Assembly: GCA_027621895.1 (NCBI GenBank)
Contig: JAQCAK010000027.1
Location: forward strand, 1-10,935
Length of the DNA stretch: 10,935 bases
Origin: Pseudomonadota bacterium
Lineage (GTDB): Bacteria > Pseudomonadota > Gammaproteobacteria > Pseudomonadales > Azotimanducaceae
Direction of reading: 5' to 3'
Shown here: piece after piece, positions 7,409 through 10,935 of the stretch
Numbering within the stretch: the stretch's first letter is position 1
Layout: each line of letters begins with the position of its first letter
Position numbers and translations under genes: made by a program
The notes under the pieces: model-generated
Seen by the model: the letters and a program-made list of their open reading frames with translations, nothing else
The model's database searches: none
Told to the model about the DNA's origin: nothing

Positions 7409-8671
7409 CTATACCACCGGCCCTGAAACACGCTCAGGGCTAGCAGGGTATCGACCCAGCAGGAGTATCAATGCGGCACCGATAGTGAAAAAAACTGCGC
7501 CAATGAGAAAACCGTTGGCGTAACTTCCAGTTGCATCAAAAATGCCAGCGAACAGGGCCGGTGCAATGCCGGAAGCGAGTGCCAAAGCAGCATACAGGAA
7601 GCCGTAGATTCGAGCATAGTGTGCGAGCCCGAAGTAACGGGCTGCCAGGAAAGACATCAGGTCCAGTTCTGCACCCGCTGCAAATCCCAGCAACCCTGCT
7701 GCGATACAGGCAAGGATCAGACCGGGCTCGCCGAACAGGATCAGTGAACCTATAGCGGGCAGGAAAATGGCAACCGCACCCACACCGGGTGCCCACCATT
7801 TATCGACGAGATAACCAACCGACAGGCGACCGAAGATTACCATTAATCCAACCACGCTCGCCGCCGTCGCCGCGTGTTGTAGGCTGATACCCTGGTCAGT
7901 CAGTGCGGGTATGAGGTTGGGCAGCATGCCGGACATGGCGACATAAACCAGAAAGATGGAGGCCAGCAACACCCAGAATCGGTAGCCGCGTACAGCCTCG
8001 CCAAGTGTCAGCCCCCATTGCGATTCGTCGATTCTCTCCGGATCTATCGGTATCTCTTGGGGTTTGAAGAAAAGAAATACGAGTGGGGCAGCAAAAAGCG
8101 CGGGCAGAGCAGCGAGGCCGAGGTAAGCAGTTCGCCAGCCGAACATCTCGACGATATACACAGTGTATTGAGGAAGGGCGATACCACAAATACCGGTGCC
8201 ACTCAGGATGATGCCCAGCGCCAGACCGCGTTGTTTAAAAAAGATTGCTGTGACAGCACGTGTCCATGTGACGGGAATGGTGCCGGCACCCAGTAGTGCA
8301 ATCAGGGTGTAGGCCAGGTAGAACATCCAGAGTTGGCCGTTGACCAGTGCAGGAAGAGACAGTGCGATGGAAAGACCAATAAGACCCACGAGAGCAACCG
8401 GCCGCGCACCGAAACGATCCACCAGCCAGCCGACTACGGGCGCAGTCAGCACGCCTGTACCGGTGCTGAAGAGCAGAGCAAGCTGAAACTCCGCGCGGGT
8501 CCACCCGAACTCTTCAGTGACCGGAACGACCAGCGCGCCTATGGAATAAAAGGGAATGACAATCGAGCTGCAGATCACACCAGCTGAAGCTGCCAGCAGC
8601 ATGACCCAGTGCCTTGAAATTTCAGTCGATCGCACGAGTGTGTGGCATCCTGTAGATCGCAAATCGGGCAT
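7409..8671 (-). CDS. MFS transporter, MCT/OFA-like (carboxylate-type)
   Basis: A 420-residue inner-membrane carrier of 12 predicted helices from ATG 8671. It has the MFS motif A as GWLVDRFGARP after TM2 (about residues 81-91) and a second copy-like GYLVDKW in the second half. The C-terminal part (YFGLAHYARIYGFLYA to FDATGSY) is typical of the monocarboxylate/oxalate-formate antiporter-like branch of MFS_1, whose members often carry organic acids. The frame is open further upstream to a TTG at 8749, but that would add 26 unusual residues and overlap the divergent ligase gene. GTG 8635, with AGGA 12 bases before it and still ahead of TM1, is another option. It is divergent from an acyl-CoA ligase and upstream of the TonB-dependent receptor, which suggests import of an acid that is then activated with CoA (inference). 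Confidence 0.85.
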   Translation of the reverse strand: MPDLRSTGCHTLVRSTEISRHWVMLLAASAGVICSSIVIPFYSIGALVVPVTEEFGWTRAEFQLALLFSTGTGVLTAPVVGWLVDRFGARPVALVGLIGLSIALSLPALVNGQLWMFYLAYTLIALLGAGTIPVTWTRAVTAIFFKQRGLALGIILSGTGICGIALPQYTVYIVEMFGWRTAYLGLAALPALFAAPLVFLFFKPQEIPIDPERIDESQWGLTLGEAVRGYRFWVLLASIFLVYVAMSGMLPNLIPALTDQGISLQHAATAASVVGLMVIFGRLSVGYLVDKWWAPGVGAVAIFLPAIGSLILFGEPGLILACIAAGLLGFAAGAELDLMSFLAARYFGLAHYARIYGFLYAALALASGIAPALFAGIFDATGSYANGFLIGAVFFTIGAALILLLGRYPASPERVSGPVV

Positions 8672-8677
8672 TGAGAA

Positions 8678-8705
8678 TACACTGATCTGGGCTCTGCTAC
8701 ACTGA
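8678..8705. promoter_or_regulatory. Direct repeat TACACTGA x2, 20 bp apart, in the divergent promoter
   Basis: TACACTGA occurs at 8678-8685 and again at 8698-8705, separated by 12 bases, so the copies lie on the same face of the helix. The pair sits between the MFS transporter and acyl-CoA ligase starts and could serve both. The second copy also reads as an extended -10 (TGC-TACACT) for the ligase gene, with transcription starting near 8710, but no -35 is at normal distance. Confidence 0.45.
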
Positions 8706-8724
8706 GAGCAAATCCAGCAAATGA

Positions 8725-10329
8725 ATGTGCTTGCCAATGAGAACAACAATAAATGTCACGACGTTTGGTGATTTACTGGTACGGGCCGCCAATAAATGGC
8801 CGGATAATGACGCCCTGATATTTCCCGATCACCACCACACCTACGCTGAACTCCTTGCTGCCTCCGAAAAACGCGCTGCCAGTTTCATTGGCCTCGGTGT
8901 TAAACCAGGAGACCACGTCGGCATACTGATGGCGAACTGCCCTGAGTACATCGAATGTCTTATGGGTGCGCAGTTGATCGGTGCACTGGCCGTTCCGATG
9001 AATGCGCGTTACAAGCCGCCGGAACTTGCATACGTAGCCGAAAATGCTGATATCAAAGTGATTATCACTCACGATCGCATTTCAGAGTATGCCAATTTTG
9101 CCAGGTTGCTTGGCGATGCATTCGAGGAGAAATCCCCCGCTCATCTGCAGCACATGGTCATGTTGGGCGAACCTGCTCCGGGGTTGATGACTGAACAGGC
9201 GTTCATCGAAGCCGGGACGACAGTTGCCCAGGAACTGATAGAAACATGGCGAGGACAGGTTGCCCTGCGGGATCCGGCCATCATGATGTACACATCCGGG
9301 ACCACGGCTAACCCCAAGGGTTGTCCACTCAGTCATGAAGTGCTGGTCAGAAACGGCATGAACATGAACAGTAGTCGATACTTCCTGAATGAAACAGATC
9401 GTTTCTGGGCACCCCTGCCAATGTTCCACATGGCATCGATCCTGCCACTGTTGTGCTGTATGGATGCTGGTGCTGCCCTGCTTTCGATGACGCACGTTGA
9501 AGCCGGGCAGGCCCTTAAAATGATGGAGCAGGAGAAAGCCACTATTGCCTTTCCTTCATTCCCCACGATAACCACGGACCTGATCAATCATCCTGATTTC
9601 AAGACTCGCGATCTCTCGCGGATTCGACGCATCAATAATGTAGCACCGCAGGATCAGCTTGATCTGTTTCAGAGAGCATTTCCCCAGGCTGTGCAGACTG
9701 GTGCCTACGGGCTTACCGAGGCAGGTGGGGTCATCGCCTTCAATCATCCCGACGAGCCGTTGGAGGTTCGGTTACGCACCTGTGGGAAACCCATGCCGGG
9801 GCTGCAGGCCAGGATTATTGACCCAGAGACACTGGAGCCGCTGCCTTTCGGTGAAAAGGGCGAAATTCTGCTGAAGGGATATTCTGTGTTTGATGGCTAC
9901 TACAAGGCACCCGAAAAGAACTCAGAAGCCTTTTTGGATGGGTGGTTCCGCACGGGGGATCTCGCCCTGATTGATAAAGATGGATATATAGAATTTCATG
10001 GCCGTATCAAGGATATGCTGAAAGTTGGCGGCGAGAATGTCGCCGCACTGGAAATTGAATCCCTGTTATCAACCCATCCTGCCATCAACATGGCGCAGGT
10101 AATCGGTGTACCTGACCCTCGTCTCTCTGAAGTCGCCTGCGCTTACATTGAGTTGAAATCCAATCAGGTCGCGGATGAGCAAGAGATCATCGCTTACTGT
10201 AAAGACAAGATCGCCAGCTACAAGGTGCCTCGTTACGTCCGATTCGTTCAGGAATGGCCGATGTCAGCGACGAAAATCCAGAAGTTTGTATTGCGGGATT
10301 GGTTTGACAGGGAAAGCGACACTCACTGA
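8725..10329 (+). CDS. AMP-forming acyl-CoA ligase (class I adenylate-forming enzyme)
   Basis: A 534-residue cytoplasmic enzyme converting a carboxylate, ATP and CoA to acyl-CoA, AMP and PPi through an acyl-adenylate. Motifs in order: the ATP-binding loop YTSGTTANPKG (189-199), YGLTEAGG (328-335), GWFRTGDL (406-413, ribose-binding Asp412), the hinge GRIKDMLKVGGENVAALEIE (426-445), and the C-terminal PMSATKIQK with catalytic Lys517. Length and motif set match FadD-like medium/long-chain or aromatic/steroid-side-chain ligases; the acyl substrate cannot be fixed from these motifs. The start is ATG 8725 or ATG 8737; neither has a clear ribosome site, and the Met-Arg-Thr start at 8737 fits the family's usual N-terminus equally well. 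It is divergent from the MFS carrier and followed by a kinase-like gene on the same strand after 226 bases. Confidence 0.93.
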   Translation: MCLPMRTTINVTTFGDLLVRAANKWPDNDALIFPDHHHTYAELLAASEKRAASFIGLGVKPGDHVGILMANCPEYIECLMGAQLIGALAVPMNARYKPPELAYVAENADIKVIITHDRISEYANFARLLGDAFEEKSPAHLQHMVMLGEPAPGLMTEQAFIEAGTTVAQELIETWRGQVALRDPAIMMYTSGTTANPKGCPLSHEVLVRNGMNMNSSRYFLNETDRFWAPLPMFHMASILPLLCCMDAGAALLSMTHVEAGQALKMMEQEKATIAFPSFPTITTDLINHPDFKTRDLSRIRRINNVAPQDQLDLFQRAFPQAVQTGAYGLTEAGGVIAFNHPDEPLEVRLRTCGKPMPGLQARIIDPETLEPLPFGEKGEILLKGYSVFDGYYKAPEKNSEAFLDGWFRTGDLALIDKDGYIEFHGRIKDMLKVGGENVAALEIESLLSTHPAINMAQVIGVPDPRLSEVACAYIELKSNQVADEQEIIAYCKDKIASYKVPRYVRFVQEWPMSATKIQKFVLRDWFDRESDTH

Positions 10330-10555
10330 TATAGATAAATGTCCGGCCCGCAACCGACCCATTGGAGATCGGTCCAACTGGTCAGCCGACCTGGCAAGAA
10401 CGGCTTGTGGCCGTGTTAGCCGATGGCGGGGGGATCGCGATGGATTCCCATGGTAATGTGTCGATGCCCTTCAATTCTTCAGGGATTTACCGGGCATTGA
10501 TCGACAGGGAAGGCCATCTTTCTGTCGCGATCTTCCAATAAGAGAAGAGGTTCCT
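10330..10555 (+). other. Intergenic region before the kinase-like gene
   Basis: 226 bases without a supported gene. It holds an imperfect inverted repeat: TGTCGATGCCC (10459-10469) against GGGCAT (10492-10497) and CGACA (10502-10506), with four extra bases TGAT bulging the right arm. There is no T-run after the ligase gene, so no intrinsic terminator is visible. No sigma-70 promoter of good quality was found, so the kinase-like gene may be read through from the ligase. Confidence 0.45.
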
Positions 10556-10935
10556 ATGGTATCCGTACCCGCATCGACCCATGAAATCGACGCCGACTGG
10601 CTCACCGGTGCACTCAGTGCGGGTGCAGGACTGCAGTCTGCAGTCTCCTCAGTTGAAGTCGAAACCATCGGCGCCGGTGTTGGCCTGATGGGTGAGCTTG
10701 CCCGGCTTCACCTGCAGTTCGAGGGGCAGGAATCGCTCCCCGGGACCATCGTTGCCAAATGTGCGGCACAGAACGAAAACCGCCAGGTGGCGCAGATTCT
10801 GGATTTCTACAACCGGGAAGCCAACTTCTACAACCGGTTGGGTGAAGATTGCCCGTTGCGGATACCCCGCAGCTACTATGCGGATGTCAACCAGGAAACC
10901 TACGATTTCGTGCTGCTGATGGAGGATCTTGGCGA
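10556..10935 (+). CDS. APH/EcK-like small-molecule phosphotransferase, partial
   Basis: The frame is open from ATG 10556 to the window edge (126 codons); the C-terminal part is missing. GAAGAGG ends five bases before the ATG, a good ribosome site. The N-lobe of a protein-kinase-like fold is visible: a glycine-rich loop IGAGVGLMGELARLHLQF (38-55), the ATP-binding lysine in TIVAKCAA (Lys68), NREANFYNRL (87-95) with a helix-C-type Glu88, IPRSYYAD (103-110) and the hinge FVLLMEDLG (118-126). This pattern is that of the aminoglycoside phosphotransferase/ecdysteroid-kinase-like (DUF1679/DUF227) family, which phosphorylates hydroxyl groups of small molecules. In bacteria these are common next to acyl-CoA ligases and lipid-degradation genes, with substrates largely unknown. 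The catalytic loop (HGDxxxxN) would lie beyond the edge. Confidence 0.82.
   Translation, partial: MVSVPASTHEIDADWLTGALSAGAGLQSAVSSVEVETIGAGVGLMGELARLHLQFEGQESLPGTIVAKCAAQNENRQVAQILDFYNREANFYNRLGEDCPLRIPRSYYADVNQETYDFVLLMEDLG

Noticed and set aside
7420..7440. 7-bp hairpin GCCCTGA/TCAGGGC at the end of the MFS transporter gene, considered as terminator
   Set aside because: It lies inside the last codons and is not followed by a T-run on the minus strand, so it is not an intrinsic terminator.
8672..8749. Longer N-terminus for the MFS transporter from TTG 8749
   Set aside because: It would overlap the start of the divergent ligase, adds a Cys/Ser-rich stretch not expected before TM1, and uses a rare start without a ribosome site.

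Overview
The window looks like chromosomal DNA of a Gram-negative proteobacterium. It carries an outer-membrane TonB-dependent receptor with a signal peptide and a terminal Phe, and a LytS/LytTR two-component pair. The coding style (moderately high GC, genes such as a SnoaL-like protein, an acyl-CoA ligase and an APH/EcK-like kinase) fits an environmental, perhaps marine, gammaproteobacterium. That taxonomic guess is inference from gene content, not from a marker gene. There is no rRNA, tRNA, CRISPR array, insertion sequence or phage gene.

Left part (1-2567): the window opens in the last 35 codons of a SnoaL/DUF4440-like protein. After 10 bases comes a fold-type-I PLP aminotransferase gene (121-1284) broken by one in-frame TAA at 415-417. 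It converges on a minus-strand MFS exporter-like gene (1281-2567), and the two stop codons overlap in the four bases CTAA.

Middle part (2568-4772): a TATAAT-containing intergenic region precedes a translationally coupled (ATGA overlap) LytS-type membrane histidine kinase and LytTR response regulator. A strong bidirectional terminator (4717-4747) serves both this pair and the receptor gene that converges on it.

Right part (4773-10935): a TonB-dependent receptor and, upstream of it on the same strand, an MCT/OFA-like MFS transporter are transcribed leftward. Divergent from the transporter is an ATP-dependent acyl-CoA ligase, followed on the plus strand by the beginning of an APH/EcK-like small-molecule kinase that runs off the window. 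Receptor (outer membrane), MFS carrier (inner membrane) and ligase (CoA activation) together read as an uptake-and-activation set for some organic acid or lipid-like compound. The substrate cannot be read from the sequence. Two regulatory-looking sites mark this set: a perfect 16-bp palindrome upstream of the receptor (7316-7331) and an 8-bp direct repeat 20 bp apart between transporter and ligase (8678-8705).

No clearly new multi-gene system was found. The most checkable oddities are the single nonsense codon in the aminotransferase and these two candidate operators.
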